A stretch of DNA of 64,000 nt. Source: Phytopythium helicoides. Taxonomy: Eukaryota; Oomycota; Peronosporomycetes; Pythiales; Pythiaceae. A model generated the notes under the pieces. That model searched no databases and was not told the DNA's origin. It saw only the letters and a program-made list of their open reading frames with translations. The position numbers and the translations under genes are program-made. How positions within the stretch are numbered: the first letter of the stretch is position 1; each line of letters opens with the position of its first letter. Below, one piece after another: positions 32,938 through 48,021 of this stretch. The stretch lies in NCBI GenBank assembly GCA_024867545.1, contig JANFNE010000024.1, positions 1 to 64,000 on the forward strand. The letters run 5' to 3'.

Positions 32938-33810
32938 GAGAGTGGCGGTAACGCTTTCACGCCGGTGAACAGCGCGAAGGTCACGAGCAAATGACACGGA
33001 GGATGTTGAGGAGAGGGAGAGGGAATGCGAGCTGTGCGTCATCGTCGCGGCTTCTCTCTCTCTCTCTCTCTTCGGCGATGTATGTAGCGTGCTGCTTGCA
33101 TCGAGTAACGTCAGTACAAACAACCTCCAGGTTCATTTCCACGTGGTTGGCACGGATGTTTTTCGAAGGGAGTTGATCCTTGAGTTGCGTGGTGCTATCG
33201 AAAGATTATGGCTTGGCACCGCTCGCTGCTTTGACAACGCTCGCTGTTACTGTAGTAAGTTATCGGCATCGAGTGTCACGAGCCCTCGTTCGCGTTAGTA
33301 TCTCCGTATCCGTATCCTCACAGACAACCATCGGATTATTCTATAGCCACGACGTCGCATTCAGTTGAGCTCAGGTTGAACATCCCGCCGGTCGACTGAT
33401 TGACTGAGTGTTACTGAAGGAAACCAACCCATCATCGGGAGGAGAAACCGTTTGGTGTTCGTACGCTTCGCGGTCGATCCTTGAAGTGGGAGACCCGTCT
33501 CTGAAGCTGATCTTTCGTTCTCGCGTGAAATCATTCATGCCAATGACCCAGGATCCGAAGTCGCAGACTCTCACCGACGTCTGATTCTATCATTCCAGCT
33601 TCTCCGACGAGGTTCTAGAAACAGTCACTCCTGTAGCTACTGTATGTCGAGCTCCTCCAGCTGGGCCTCCCCATATCTGAGCCCACAAGTCACTGTGATA
33701 TACTGTGCCATGAACGGAGCTCCGAGGGCATGTTTTGCCTGTCGCTGCTTTGCTTCCAACAGGGTCTCGAGCGACTGATTGGTCAGCGACCAATGTGCCT
33801 CCCATTTTGC
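32695..33810 (+). repeat. Duplicated 3' segment, copy 2 (end of D plus downstream flank)
   Basis: Counterpart of 28400-29530. Includes the coding region for the membrane helix of gene D and its 3' flank; a CT microsatellite lies at about 33053-33072. Confidence 0.85.
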
Positions 33811-34925
33811 AATCAGCTACCATACTGGTGTGCTTGGATCCAGTCTAATCTCTCATTATGCCTTATCCGGCTTCTAGACCGCGGGTCTCGTTCAAGTTTC
33901 TGGATTTCAAACACTACGCAAGTATGGGCGGATGCTAGCCAAATCTAAGTTTCATTTGTTACACATGGTGCGAATCACATCAGATCGAAGGCAAACTCAG
34001 GTTCTTGTTGCTTTAGACGTGGCCTCATGTCCAGATAACCAATCGCAGATTGCTGTCGCTACAATTTCAATATTGCAGTCTAGTCAGACCAGCGCGGTAC
34101 GAGCATCAGTGACGAGTTCTCCAGCACACCGTGACGGAGAAGTTCCGGATATGATATTGGCTAGCTCCATACATCGCAAGAGTCGGAGGTGATCGCCAGT
34201 ATGCTATGTGAATTGCAGTGGTTGTTATAAAGCCATTGCAGCCTAGTGATTGCGACTTTGGAGCACCGACAGCTCATGATGAGCATATATCCGACGTCTC
34301 CAGCCTCACGTTGGTGATCCCTCCGAATGCACTCAGGCAAAATCTCCAATTGCAGCGTACCAAGTTGCAAGAGGACGAAAAATCCTTCCAATTGCAGCTT
34401 TGCTCTTTGCAACAAAAGCCTATATACTAGTGAGCTTGAGACCGAGAGTAGCGCAATGGCTCGCTAAATGCCGTGCTACTGTGTACTGCAGCAGCTGCAG
34501 ATCAACTTGGTGATGTTGTGGGAGTGTTGCTGAAGTGGATGAGGCAGCAACAGCAATACAACCTATTACCAATTATCAGTAGATGATATACGAGATCTCG
34601 TAGACCAGACCAAATACCTTTGGTTTCCTATGCTACTCTTGGCATAGACGAGTCGGCCACACATAGATACTGATTTACCCGCATTTCGATTGTCAAAGCC
34701 AGGCTCATCCTTCAGATTCAGCCAATCAGGTCTCCTGACGCGGCTTCATGAAAAATCCGGTGCCTCAAAGATGCTGACTACCTATACAAAATGCAAGTCA
34801 GAAACCTGATTGCTGTCACAACAAGGATGCCAGTACACGCACCATACGATCCGCTGGAGATTGGGTGCGGTCTCGCCATTTCTCGTCCTTCTCCCTCTCA
34901 GCTCAGCAGCGGAGACCTTGCGATC
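32938..34925. other. Intergenic region between surface genes D and E
   Basis: About 2.0 kb: duplicated flank to about 33810, then roughly 1.1 kb of unremarkable, AT-richer sequence leading to the E promoter. An ATG at 34791 is in frame with E, but using it would bury the signal peptide. Confidence 0.45.
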
Positions 34926-36884
34926 ATGCGCGCCGCTTTGGTGCTGCTTGCGGCTCTGCTGGCGGCTCACGACGCCCAAGCAACGACTGTGAGCGTCTGT
35001 CGCGACGCAACCTACAACATCCCTGCGTCTCGCGGCGCTCTTTGCGCAGGAGCGGGTGCTGCACCGACGGGAACGGCGTGTCCAGTCAAGGGCGATGTAG
35101 CGACTTCCGACTGTCACGAGGGCCTGCCGTCATTCTCCGGTGGAAGCTGTGTGGCGAAGGAAAACGCGGTGTGCGAGATCGTGATTGGAGACACGTGGGG
35201 ATGTGTGTTGCCCTCGGTTGGGTGTGTGAACGCCGCTCCGGTGGAGAAGGAGGAGTCGTCGTGCGCGACCTGGGACTACGATGGAGAGGGTAGTGACGAT
35301 GTAGCTGTGGACCTGGACTCGTTCGATGGGATGGAGGCGTACGGCTACACGACGGAGTGGTTTGTTCAGGAGACGAGTGTGACGGAGCTGTACGAATGTG
35401 GTGAGGTTCCGACTCCGACTCCTACTCCGACGACGGCTGCTCCTGTTACTCAGGCACCGGTGACTCAAGCACCGGTGACACAATCTCCTGTTACTCAGGC
35501 GCCTGCCACACCGGCCCCGGCTACGGCTGCTCCGATTACACCAGCTCCTGTCACTGCCGCTCCTCCTACTGAAGCTCCAGCTACTTCCGCGCCCGTTACG
35601 GTGGCCCCAGTCACGCAAACTCCGGTCCCCCAAACTCCAGTTCCAACGACGCAGACGCCAATTCCAACGACGGCGGCCCCTACGACCGAACCGCCTACGC
35701 CGGAACCTACGCCGGAACCTACGCCGGAACCTACGCCGCAACCAACTACTCCTGCCCCGACCCCAGCTCCTACATCGGCGACGCCTGCTCCAACGACGGT
35801 CACCCCAGCACCAACGACTGTCACTCCGGCGCCGACTACGGTGACTCCGGCTCCAACAACAGTCACTCCGGCGCCGACTACGGTGACACCTGCTCCGACT
35901 ACGGTGACTCCTGCTCCGACTACGGTGACTCCTGCTCCGACTACGGTGACTCCGGCTCCGACTACGGTGACTCCTGCACCTACTACGGTGACTCCTGCAC
36001 CTACTACGGTGACTCCTGCTCCGACTACGGTGACTCCGGCTCCGACTACGGTGACTCCGGCTCCGACTACGGTGACTCCTGCTCCGACTACGGTGACTCC
36101 TGCGCCAACGACAGTGACGCCAGCACCAACAACTGTCACCCCAGCTCCAACGACTGTTACGCCTGCTCCAACGACTGTTACGCCTGCTCCAACGACTGTT
36201 ACGCCTGCTCCAACGACTGTGACTCCAGCGCCTACGACTGTGACTCCCGCTCCAACTACGGTGACTCCTGCGCCAACGACAGTGACGCCAGCACCAACAA
36301 CTGTCACCCCAGCTCCAACGACTGTTACGCCTGCTCCAACGACTGTGACTCCAGCGCCTACGACTGTGACTCCCGCTCCAACTACGGTCACCCCAGCGCC
36401 TACTACGGTGACGCCAGCTCCGACAACTGTAACCCCGGCTCCGACTACGGTGACTCCGTCCCCGACATACGTGATTCTTCCTATTGACGTGTCGAGTGAC
36501 TCGAGCCAGACTGGCGATGCCATCCAAGCTCCATCAACTCCAACTCCGACGCCTGCGACGACGTCCCCGTTCTTCCAGGGAAGTGTTGCTGCCGACACGA
36601 CTCCAACTCCAACGCCCGCTACGACTTCCCCGTTCTTCCAAGGGGGTGCTACTGCTGGATCGACAACGACAAGCAGCAGTGGCAGCACAGCCGAGGCGAC
36701 AACGACCAGTGCCAACGCTCAAACCTCGGAGGTGACTGCTGGCAGCGCAGTGTGGATCGCCGTGGTCGCTGTTGGCGCTGCAGCCATCGCTGTGGTCGTT
36801 GTAGTGGTCGCAAAGAAGCACATGGCCGCGAGACGCGACCGCGAGCTCGACATCTCTGGCTTGACGGTGCTCACTCCTCCGTAA
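34926..36884 (+). CDS. Surface protein E: 8-Cys domain, PAPTTVT-repeat stalk, membrane anchor
   Basis: 652 residues from the ATG at 34926, chosen because it begins a standard signal peptide ([19 protein letters not shown]); the frame is open 45 codons further upstream. The 8-Cys domain and the 47-residue module match C and D almost exactly. The stalk starts with mixed APVT and PEPT motifs, then has about 30 copies of the heptapeptide PAPTTVT, ideal for dense Thr O-glycosylation and without Tyr, Cys or charge. No PAN domain. A short linker carries two TSPFFQG motifs. The membrane helix is at about 607-629 ([20 protein letters not shown]), and the tail ends [12 protein letters not shown], the TPP form also seen in A and F. 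No frame break. Confidence 0.85.
   Translation: MRAALVLLAALLAAHDAQATTVSVCRDATYNIPASRGALCAGAGAAPTGTACPVKGDVATSDCHEGLPSFSGGSCVAKENAVCEIVIGDTWGCVLPSVGCVNAAPVEKEESSCATWDYDGEGSDDVAVDLDSFDGMEAYGYTTEWFVQETSVTELYECGEVPTPTPTPTTAAPVTQAPVTQAPVTQSPVTQAPATPAPATAAPITPAPVTAAPPTEAPATSAPVTVAPVTQTPVPQTPVPTTQTPIPTTAAPTTEPPTPEPTPEPTPEPTPQPTTPAPTPAPTSATPAPTTVTPAPTTVTPAPTTVTPAPTTVTPAPTTVTPAPTTVTPAPTTVTPAPTTVTPAPTTVTPAPTTVTPAPTTVTPAPTTVTPAPTTVTPAPTTVTPAPTTVTPAPTTVTPAPTTVTPAPTTVTPAPTTVTPAPTTVTPAPTTVTPAPTTVTPAPTTVTPAPTTVTPAPTTVTPAPTTVTPAPTTVTPAPTTVTPAPTTVTPAPTTVTPAPTTVTPAPTTVTPSPTYVILPIDVSSDSSQTGDAIQAPSTPTPTPATTSPFFQGSVAADTTPTPTPATTSPFFQGGATAGSTTTSSSGSTAEATTTSANAQTSEVTAGSAVWIAVVAVGAAAIAVVVVVVAKKHMAARRDRELDISGLTVLTPP
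35780..36470 (+). repeat. Heptapeptide coding repeat of gene E
   Basis: About 30 tandem 21-bp units encoding PAPTTVT. Codon use varies in small blocks, with runs of identical units around 35880-36090 and a larger repeated block seen at about 36090-36240 and again at 36260-36390. Confidence 0.93.
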
Positions 36885-37572
36885 GCTGCGATGGTCCGCG
36901 ATCGGGCCGTCGAGCATTGGTACTCGATCTATTTTGTGCCTTCGCCTCACTCTACTCACCGAGATTGTCAAGTGATGACATCCATCGGGTATCAAACCAA
37001 TACACACGAGTCATTTCATTCATGAGATCGCGTCGCATCCTGGTCAGCAAGTCCTGTCCATTGCATTGCGCGGCTGACCAAAGTGTAGCCATTGGCAACG
37101 CGGTGTTCGTGATCGTTGAAGCGGGCGGGAAGCCCATCTCTATTCATCGCCAAATTCAATTCACAAAACGTCAGTGGCTGATATATGTTCCAAATCGCTA
37201 CTAACTTGCGTTTTATAAGGACGCGACTGGCAGTCACATCTGCACCCACTGTTTTTAGATAGCTCCGCTCTCACCAGTTGGACAATTTGACATGTTTGAT
37301 ACCAGCATCTTCATTTTCAGCCAATCAAATCGTCGAATTCTGCGATCGCAATGGCCAATCTGCCCCGTCTCTGGCGGTCGTTTAGTCTATCACAGCGCAG
37401 TGCAAACCCAAAGCCGGTCAGTGCACGACGGACGGCGCGAAGGCAGTCGACACTCTGGCTTTCGCGACCTGCGCCACACTTGGTGCCATTGTTGGTGAGG
37501 TGCGACGCAAAGTATACAAACATCAAGAGGTAGAGAAGCTGCAGCAGCCGCACGAAGTGAGACCCGAGCTGC
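36885..37572. other. Intergenic region between surface genes E and F
   Basis: About 690 bp; no protein or RNA gene recognised. Should contain the F promoter. Confidence 0.4.
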
Positions 37573-41093
<3,521 letters not shown>

Positions 41094-42272
41094 AACAGAC
41101 TCTCAAACAATATGCTCCCCTCGGCCGATGAGCATCGGGACTACGGCCGAGCACCCAACTAATTCCTGCGTCTTGGAGAGCGAGCGCGTAGGGAGCAACT
41201 TGCATGTTTTAGCAGCAAACACATCAGTGATTCAGTGCCGAGGTACATAGCTATCAGCTTGAATGTCGTGTAGTTCCCGAAGCTGATCCGTTTACTTCAA
41301 ATCAAGTAAGTCAACTGTGTCATTACAGCTCGGCCAGTCATGCAGGCAGCTCAATCCGTGTCACCTCGTTGGGCTCGAACTTCGAACCCACCCAGCTCAG
41401 CCGAAGACGACCCATCGAAGCTTACGTCGTGCCCACAATCATCGCCCATCTCGACTCAATTGACAGCTTCAGCTCTCTCCCTCGCGCAGATTCAACCACG
41501 TACCCTGCGATGCCTTCCTCCTCACGGGGGCGCGCAATCCCCTTTGGGTGCGAAAACAGTGCGGGAAGTGCGCCATGGTGGTCAACTTCAACCGCACCAC
41601 CGGTCAGTCATCATTCACCAAATATATTTTATATAAGTACATTTTGTTAGCTCGAGCTTCAGTATGCCCTGTATCAATGAGAAAGGGAGACCGATACTGA
41701 CTTTCACACAAAAGTGTCGACGCCCCGTATCATTGAGAAAGGGTGTGGCATACAATATCGAGGCCATATCGTGTGCTTCAGCTAGTCACTAGAGTACTGA
41801 ATTTTGGTTTCGCTGTGACGTGATATTTGTGCAAGCACATTTTCATACATACTGTATCACTCATGTCCACCAATATACAGAGTTCGTAGCGCTTCTGGCT
41901 GAACTTTGAGCAAAGACGTCATGACAGCCCCTGCGTCACGGACTCTGCTTCGCGCGAAGTGAGCTGTCGCTTCCAGACGGTGCAAGTTGAAGGCTGACTC
42001 TGAGGGACGCAGCGAATACTGTACGGAGAACCCTGTGCCAGTTTACAAGGACAAGAAACTCGGCACCCACCGTCCATTCGCTACACTGGATTCTACAGTA
42101 CATGCCCTGGCATGAGAGAGCGCGCTTCAACAGCTCATGGACTGCAAAGACTCTCTTGGACACCACAATTGTTTTTCGTAGCCATACTGTACCGTACTGC
42201 ACCTACATTAGACATAGAGAATGCTTCAGTTTTGTCGTGAGAGCGGGTGGCTCTGTGAGGAGAATCAGCCGG
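41094..42272. other. Intergenic region between the surface cluster and the inverted repeat
   Basis: About 1.2 kb. A short near-duplication (ATCAATGAGAAAGGGAGACC near 41675 and ATCATTGAGAAAGGGTGTGG near 41730) is present. No gene recognised in either strand. Confidence 0.45.
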
Positions 42273-45030
42273 TTAGAAGTGGTACGGCATGATCCATTCC
42301 ATGTTCACTCCCAAAGCACTGATATAAAGTCGCAGTGATGCACACACTGCATCACTGCACCCTCGACGGCGACTCGACGGCGACACCGGCACACAACACT
42401 ACGAGTCGCAGCGCCCACTGCATCCTCGCCTCTCAAATCGCAGCACGAGCTACACACAAAACACCAGGACATCAGTACCCGAGCAGCTGGTGCATGTGCA
42501 CGCTGTGCTGGTGATTGAACGTGAGTTGGGACCGTCCTTGTACTGTACAATCCTGCACTTTGTCCGCGCCGCGCAAGTTCAACCGCCTTCGCGACGTGGA
42601 CCGGCCCAGTGGGCCGGGCACTGCCCCCGCTCTCGCCTCGCTTGACAAATGGCAAAAAGTAGGTACTGCACCGATGATACAATGCGCACAACACCCTTGC
42701 GCAGCAGCCGGAGCCGCTCGAGTCGAGCTGTCGCGCGCGGGAGGATGGGGGTCGTTGCACTGCACTGCGTTGCACTGCACTGTACGGTACGGCGCCTCCC
42801 GCCGCATCTCCTCCTCCCCGCCTGCTGCTTCTGCTGGCTGCGGCGAGTCCCGTCGTAGCGGTGCAGTGCCACCGCACCCGATTAAACTCGCTTGAGCTAA
42901 TCTGCAGCCGATCCTCAAGGATTGAGGACCTCCTGTCGCTCTCAGTCGTCTGTGCGTCCGTCCCGGAGATTAACGAGCGCGGCCAGTCGCCGGTCAACGC
43001 TCAGTCTCGAATTCGCCTCCTGGAGCTCAAGCGACCGCCAGCAAGCGACCGACCGACCCAACCCCGTCCAGCCCAGTCCAGTCCAGCTCGCGGTCGACCA
43101 CTCGACCAGCAACCGACTGTCTACCATGGCCAGCACGCCGACGAACGAGTATGTCAACATGTCGCCGACGCCCGAGGCGCAGGCCGAGGTGGAGCGCAAG
43201 ATGACGGCTGGCGAGTACCTGGCGTCGCGCTTCACGACGCTCAAGCCTCCCATGGAGGTGCTGCCGAACCCTATCAAAGCGCTCAAGCTGCTCAACAAGA
43301 TGCAGTGGCTACACTTCCTCGTGGCCTTCGTCGCCTGGTCATGGGACGCCTTCGACTTCTTTACCGTGTCCATGACCGTGTCGGAGCTCGCAGAGGAGTT
43401 CGGCAAGAAGAACTCGGACATCACGTGGGGCATCACGCTCGTGCTCATGCTGCGCTCGGTGGGATCGACCATCTTCGGTATCGCGGCCGACCGCTACGGC
43501 CGCAAATGGCCATTCGTCATCAACAACGTGCTCTTCATCATCCTGGAGCTGGCCACGGGTTTCTGCAACACGTACACGCAGTTCCTGATCGTGCGCGCCT
43601 TGTTCGGCATTGCCATGGGTGGTCTCTACGGCATGGCTGCCGCCACGGCTCTGGAGGACTGTCCGCCGGCCGCTCGCGGCATCATCTCGGGTATGCTGCA
43701 GCAGGGCTACGCGTTCGGCTACCTGCTAGCCGTTGTGTTCTCTCGCGCGCTTGTGGGCACGACTAGCCACGGCTGGCGTCCGCTGTTCTGGTTTGGCGCG
43801 TGCCCGCCGATCCTCATCATCATCTTCCGTATGTACCTGCCGGAGACGGAGGTGCACCAGGCGCGCCAGAAGGTGCGCGAGGCGAGCGCGAACGTGGGCG
43901 CCACGTTCATCGCCGAGGGCAAGATCGCGCTCAAGCGCCACTGGATGCTGCTGTCGTACATGGTGCTGCTCATGGCGGGCTTCAACTTTATGTCGCACGG
44001 CTCGCAGGACCTGTACCCGACGATGCTCAAGAACCAGTATGGCTTCGACGCCGACCAGGTCACGGTCACGCAGGTGATCGCCAACCTGGGTGCCATCACG
44101 GGCGGCACGCTCGTGGGCTACTACTCGCAGATGTTTGGCCGCCGCCTGACCATCATCGTCATCGCCATGGTCGGCGCGGCGCTGCTGTACCCGTACTCGT
44201 ACACGTCGAACACCAAGGTGGCTGCCGTGGCCTTCTTCGAGCAGTTCTGCGTGCAGGGCGCGTGGGGCGTGATCCCGATCCACCTCATGGAGCTGTCGCC
44301 GCCGTCGTACAGCACGTTCATTGTGGGCACGTCGTACCAGCTGGGCAACCTCATCTCGTCGGCGTCGTCGACGATTGAGGCGCAGCTGGGCGAGAACTAC
44401 CCGCTTCCGCCCACTGCTTCGGGCGTCGAGCGCTACGAGTACGGCAAGGTGATCTGCATCTTCCTCGCCGTCGTGTACGCGTACGTGATCCTGATCACTT
44501 TCCTCGGTCCCGAGTACCGCGGCAAGGAGTTCGAGGTGGGCAAGGACCTGGAGGACGCCGCGAACGTCACGCACGAGGACGTGGAGCAGATCCTGAACCG
44601 CGACAACCACAGCAGCACGGCCGAGAAGGCGCTGAAGGCTGGCGCCCGTGTCTAAGTGCGTGGCGGCGGCGGTGGTGTACCCTGTCTACGTTAGTGTCTC
44701 TATTCGTCCGAGTCGATCCGAGGTCTCGGACGAGGAGGAGATTGCGTTTCAGACGTGGTAGTCGTCGGGCCGACGGTCGGCGTTGTGTCAGTCGATGGCG
44801 GTCCCACGGCGGTGCCAACGTCAAACGCATGCAAGAAAGTGTTAGCGTTTCTATACAATATACGTGGCTGCCTGCGACTGCGCAGAGCTGTGAAAGGAAA
44901 GTTGGGTGTAGTGCTGTGTTGAACTTCTTCCTGCCTGCAGAGCAGACGAGTGGTTGCGGCAGCAGCGTTCGAGCCGGAACCGAAGCCAATTGCGCTGGAG
45001 GTGATGATCGCTGCGGTTTTTTGCGTTGAG
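42273..45030 (+). repeat. Inverted repeat, left arm
   Basis: About 2.76 kb whose reverse complement recurs at 45229-48021. The arm holds the whole transporter gene with about 0.85 kb upstream and 0.37 kb downstream. The coding part is almost identical between arms; the outer 150 bp near 42330-42480 contain several indels and substitutions, so the arms are not digital copies of each other. Confidence 0.95.
43126..44655 (+). CDS. SHS-family (JEN1-like) monocarboxylate/proton symporter, copy 1
   Basis: 509 residues with the first ATG at 43126 following a stretch without in-frame start. Twelve hydrophobic segments are visible. The DRYGRK motif between helices 2 and 3 is the major facilitator signature. 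Segments WDAFDFFTVSMTVSELAEEF, RALFGIAMGGLYGMAAATAL and SHGWRPLFWFGACPPI are characteristic of the sialate:H+ symporter family that includes yeast Jen1 lactate permease. The likely role is plasma-membrane uptake of lactate, pyruvate or a related acid with a proton. The N-terminus (TPTNEYVNMSPTPEAQAEVE) and the C-terminus (EDVEQILNRDNHSSTAEKAL) are cytosolic and hydrophilic. Single exon. The 5' region around 42757-42783 has a repeated GCACTGCACTG motif. It differs from copy 2 by one residue near the C-terminus (PPTASGVE). Confidence 0.9.
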   Translation: MASTPTNEYVNMSPTPEAQAEVERKMTAGEYLASRFTTLKPPMEVLPNPIKALKLLNKMQWLHFLVAFVAWSWDAFDFFTVSMTVSELAEEFGKKNSDITWGITLVLMLRSVGSTIFGIAADRYGRKWPFVINNVLFIILELATGFCNTYTQFLIVRALFGIAMGGLYGMAAATALEDCPPAARGIISGMLQQGYAFGYLLAVVFSRALVGTTSHGWRPLFWFGACPPILIIIFRMYLPETEVHQARQKVREASANVGATFIAEGKIALKRHWMLLSYMVLLMAGFNFMSHGSQDLYPTMLKNQYGFDADQVTVTQVIANLGAITGGTLVGYYSQMFGRRLTIIVIAMVGAALLYPYSYTSNTKVAAVAFFEQFCVQGAWGVIPIHLMELSPPSYSTFIVGTSYQLGNLISSASSTIEAQLGENYPLPPTASGVERYEYGKVICIFLAVVYAYVILITFLGPEYRGKEFEVGKDLEDAANVTHEDVEQILNRDNHSSTAEKALKAGARV

Positions 45031-45228
45031 GGGGCAGGCTCATTGGAGTTTCGTCTGTAAAAGGCCTTGGAATCTGGATGTCGTTGATACTGAAGTCGTG
45101 CGTCCGCAGACTTTGCGTCTCCATAGATATATCTGAGTTACCACCAAGAGAAATCACCCGTTGCATCGGAACTTGCGTCAACTAATGAAACATGGCGTCT
45201 ACTTCAGCAGTCGTGCACTGAGTCAGCT
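45031..45228. other. Spacer of the inverted repeat
   Basis: 198 bp between the two arms with no self-complementary match to either. It contains the shared 3' flanking space of two convergent genes; no gene. Confidence 0.85.
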
Positions 45229-48021
45229 CTCAACGCAAAAAACCGCAGCGATCATCACCTCCAGCGCAATTGGCTTCGGTTCCGGCTCGAACGCTGCTGC
45301 CGCAACCACTCGTCTGCTCTGCAGGCAGGAAGAAGTTCAACACAGCACTACACCCAACTTTCCTTTCACAGCTCTGCGCAGTCGCAGGCAGCCACGTATA
45401 TTGTATAGAAACGCTAACACTTTCTTGCATGCGTTTGACGTTGGCACCGCCGTGGGACCGCCATCGACTGACACAACGCCGACCGTCGGCCCGACGACTA
45501 CCACGTCTGAAACGCAATCTCCTCCTCGTCCGAGACCTCGGATCGACTCGGACGGATAGAGGATACTAACGTAGACAGGGTACACCACCGCCGCCGCCAC
45601 GCACTTAGACACGGGCGCCAGCCTTCAGCGCCTTCTCGGCCGTGCTGCTGTGGTTGTCGCGGTTCAGGATCTGCTCCACGTCCTCGTGCGTGACGTTCGC
45701 GGCGTCCTCCAGGTCCTTGCCCACCTCGAACTCCTTGCCGCGGTACTCGGGACCAAGGAAAGTGATCAGGATCACGTACGCGTACACGACGGCGAGGAAG
45801 ATGCAGATCACCTTGCCGTACTCGTAGCGCTCGACGCCCGACTCAGTGGGCGGCAGCGGGTAGTTCTCGCCCAGCTGCGCCTCGATCGTCGACGACGCCG
45901 ACGAGATGAGGTTGCCCAGCTGGTACGACGTGCCCACAATGAACGTGCTGTACGACGGCGGCGACAGCTCCATGAGGTGGATCGGGATCACGCCCCACGC
46001 GCCCTGCACGCAGAACTGCTCGAAGAAGGCCACGGCAGCCACCTTGGTGTTCGACGTGTACGAGTACGGGTACAGCAGCGCCGCGCCGACCATGGCGATG
46101 ACGATGATGGTCAGGCGGCGGCCAAACATCTGCGAGTAGTAGCCCACGAGCGTGCCGCCCGTGATGGCACCCAGGTTGGCGATCACCTGCGTGACCGTGA
46201 CCTGGTCGGCGTCGAAGCCATACTGGTTCTTGAGCATCGTCGGGTACAGGTCCTGCGAGCCGTGCGACATAAAGTTGAAGCCCGCCATGAGCAGCACCAT
46301 GTACGACAGCAGCATCCAGTGGCGCTTGAGCGCGATCTTGCCCTCGGCGATGAACGTGGCGCCCACGTTCGCGCTCGCCTCGCGCACCTTCTGGCGCGCC
46401 TGGTGCACCTCCGTCTCCGGCAGGTACATACGGAAGATGATGATGAGGATCGGCGGGCACGCGCCAAACCAGAACAGCGGACGCCAGCCGTGGCTAGTCG
46501 TGCCCACAAGCGCGCGAGAGAACACAACGGCTAGCAGGTAGCCGAACGCGTAGCCCTGCTGCAGCATACCCGAGATGATGCCGCGAGCGGCCGGCGGACA
46601 GTCCTCCAGAGCCGTGGCGGCAGCCATGCCGTAGAGACCACCCATGGCAATGCCGAACAAGGCGCGCACGATCAGGAACTGCGTGTACGTGTTGCAGAAA
46701 CCCGTGGCCAGCTCCAGGATGATGAAGAGCACGTTGTTGATGACGAATGGCCATTTGCGGCCGTAGCGGTCGGCCGCGATACCGAAGATGGTCGATCCCA
46801 CCGAGCGCAGCATGAGCACGAGCGTGATGCCCCACGTGATGTCCGAGTTCTTCTTGCCGAACTCCTCTGCGAGCTCCGACACGGTCATGGACACGGTAAA
46901 GAAGTCGAAGGCGTCCCATGACCAGGCGACGAAGGCCACGAGGAAGTGTAGCCACTGCATCTTGTTGAGCAGCTTGAGCGCTTTGATAGGGTTCGGCAGC
47001 ACCTCCATGGGAGGCTTGAGCGTCGTGAAGCGCGACGCCAGGTACTCGCCAGCCGTCATCTTGCGCTCCACCTCGGCCTGCGCCTCGGGCGTCGGCGACA
47101 TGTTGACATACTCGTTCGTCGGCGTGCTGGCCATGGTAGACAGTCGGTTGCTGGTCGAGTGGTCGACCGCGAGCTGGACTGGACTGGGCTGGACGGGGTT
47201 GGGTCGGTCGGTCGCTTGCTGGCGGTCGCTTGAGCTCCAGGAGGCGAATTCGAGACTGAGCGTTGACCGGCGACTGGCCGCGCTCGTTAATCTCCGGGAC
47301 GGACGCACAGACGACTGAGAGCGACAGGAGGTCCTCAATCCTTGAGGATCGGCTGCAGATTAGCTCAAGCGAGTTTAATCGGGTGCGGTGGCACTGCACC
47401 GCTACGACGGGACTCGCCGCAGCCAGCAGAAGCAGCAGGCGGGGAGGAGGAGATGCGGCGGGAGGCGCCGTACCGTACAGTGCAGTGCAACGCAGTGCAG
47501 TGCAACGACCCCCATCCTCCCGCGCGCGACAGCTCGACTCGAGCGGCTCCGGCTGCTGCGCAAGGGTGTTGTGTACATTATATCATCGGTGCAGTACCTA
47601 CTTTTTGGCATTTGTCAAGCGAGGCGAGAGCGGGGGCAGTGCCCGGCCCACTGGGCCGGTCCACGTCGCGAAGGCGGTTGAACTTGCGCGGCGCGGACAA
47701 AGTGCAGGATTGTACAGTACAAGGACGGTCCCAACTCACGTTCAATCACCAGCACAGCGTGCACATGCACCAGCTGCTCGGGTACTGATGTCCTGGTGTT
47801 TTGTGTGTGTACTGTAGCTCGTGCTGCGAGTTGCGAGGCGAGCGTGCAGCAGGCGCTGCGACTCGTAGTGTTGTGTGCCGGTGTCGCTGTCGAGTCGCCG
47901 TCGAGGGTGCAGTGGAGCAGTGCGTGCATGAAGCTCGCTTGGTGCGAGGCAAGAGTGTTGCGACTTTATATCAGTGCTTCGGGAGTGAACATGGAATGGA
48001 TCATGCCGTACCACTGCTAAA
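45229..48021 (-). repeat. Inverted repeat, right arm
   Basis: Reverse complement of 42273-45030, about 2.79 kb. One-base indel lies in the 3' flank (near 45560) and further differences lie near the outer end, for example around 47570-47600 and 47800-47960. Confidence 0.95.
45605..47134 (-). CDS. SHS-family (JEN1-like) monocarboxylate/proton symporter, copy 2
   Basis: 509 residues starting at the ATG at 47134, in tail-to-tail orientation to copy 1 with 949 bp between the stop codons. The protein has the same twelve helices, DRYGRK motif and termini as copy 1 and differs by one residue seen (PPTESGVE instead of PPTASGVE). Intact coding sequence in both copies suggests either a very recent duplication or continuing gene conversion between the arms. 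Two copies could raise uptake capacity for lactate-type acids. Promoter differences at the outer ends of the arms could allow different expression. Confidence 0.9.
   Translation of the reverse strand: MASTPTNEYVNMSPTPEAQAEVERKMTAGEYLASRFTTLKPPMEVLPNPIKALKLLNKMQWLHFLVAFVAWSWDAFDFFTVSMTVSELAEEFGKKNSDITWGITLVLMLRSVGSTIFGIAADRYGRKWPFVINNVLFIILELATGFCNTYTQFLIVRALFGIAMGGLYGMAAATALEDCPPAARGIISGMLQQGYAFGYLLAVVFSRALVGTTSHGWRPLFWFGACPPILIIIFRMYLPETEVHQARQKVREASANVGATFIAEGKIALKRHWMLLSYMVLLMAGFNFMSHGSQDLYPTMLKNQYGFDADQVTVTQVIANLGAITGGTLVGYYSQMFGRRLTIIVIAMVGAALLYPYSYTSNTKVAAVAFFEQFCVQGAWGVIPIHLMELSPPSYSTFIVGTSYQLGNLISSASSTIEAQLGENYPLPPTESGVERYEYGKVICIFLAVVYAYVILITFLGPEYRGKEFEVGKDLEDAANVTHEDVEQILNRDNHSSTAEKALKAGARV

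Noticed and set aside
34791..34925. Start of surface gene E at the in-frame ATG at 34791
   Set aside because: The signal peptide would become internal; the start at 34926 matches paralogs C and D.
41370..41410. Possible tRNA T-arm-like GGCTCGAACTTCGAACCCACC
   Set aside because: No acceptor, D or anticodon stems could be built around it by eye.
42316..42330. TATA-like GATATAAAG at the outer end of the left arm, mirrored near 47966
   Set aside because: It lies about 800 bp from the transporter start, too far to assign as core promoter without transcript data.
42305..42997. 230-codon frame antisense to the 5' part of transporter copy 1, also present in the other arm
   Set aside because: It is low-complexity, overlaps the leader and start region of the transporter, and diverges at its outer end between the arms by indels.
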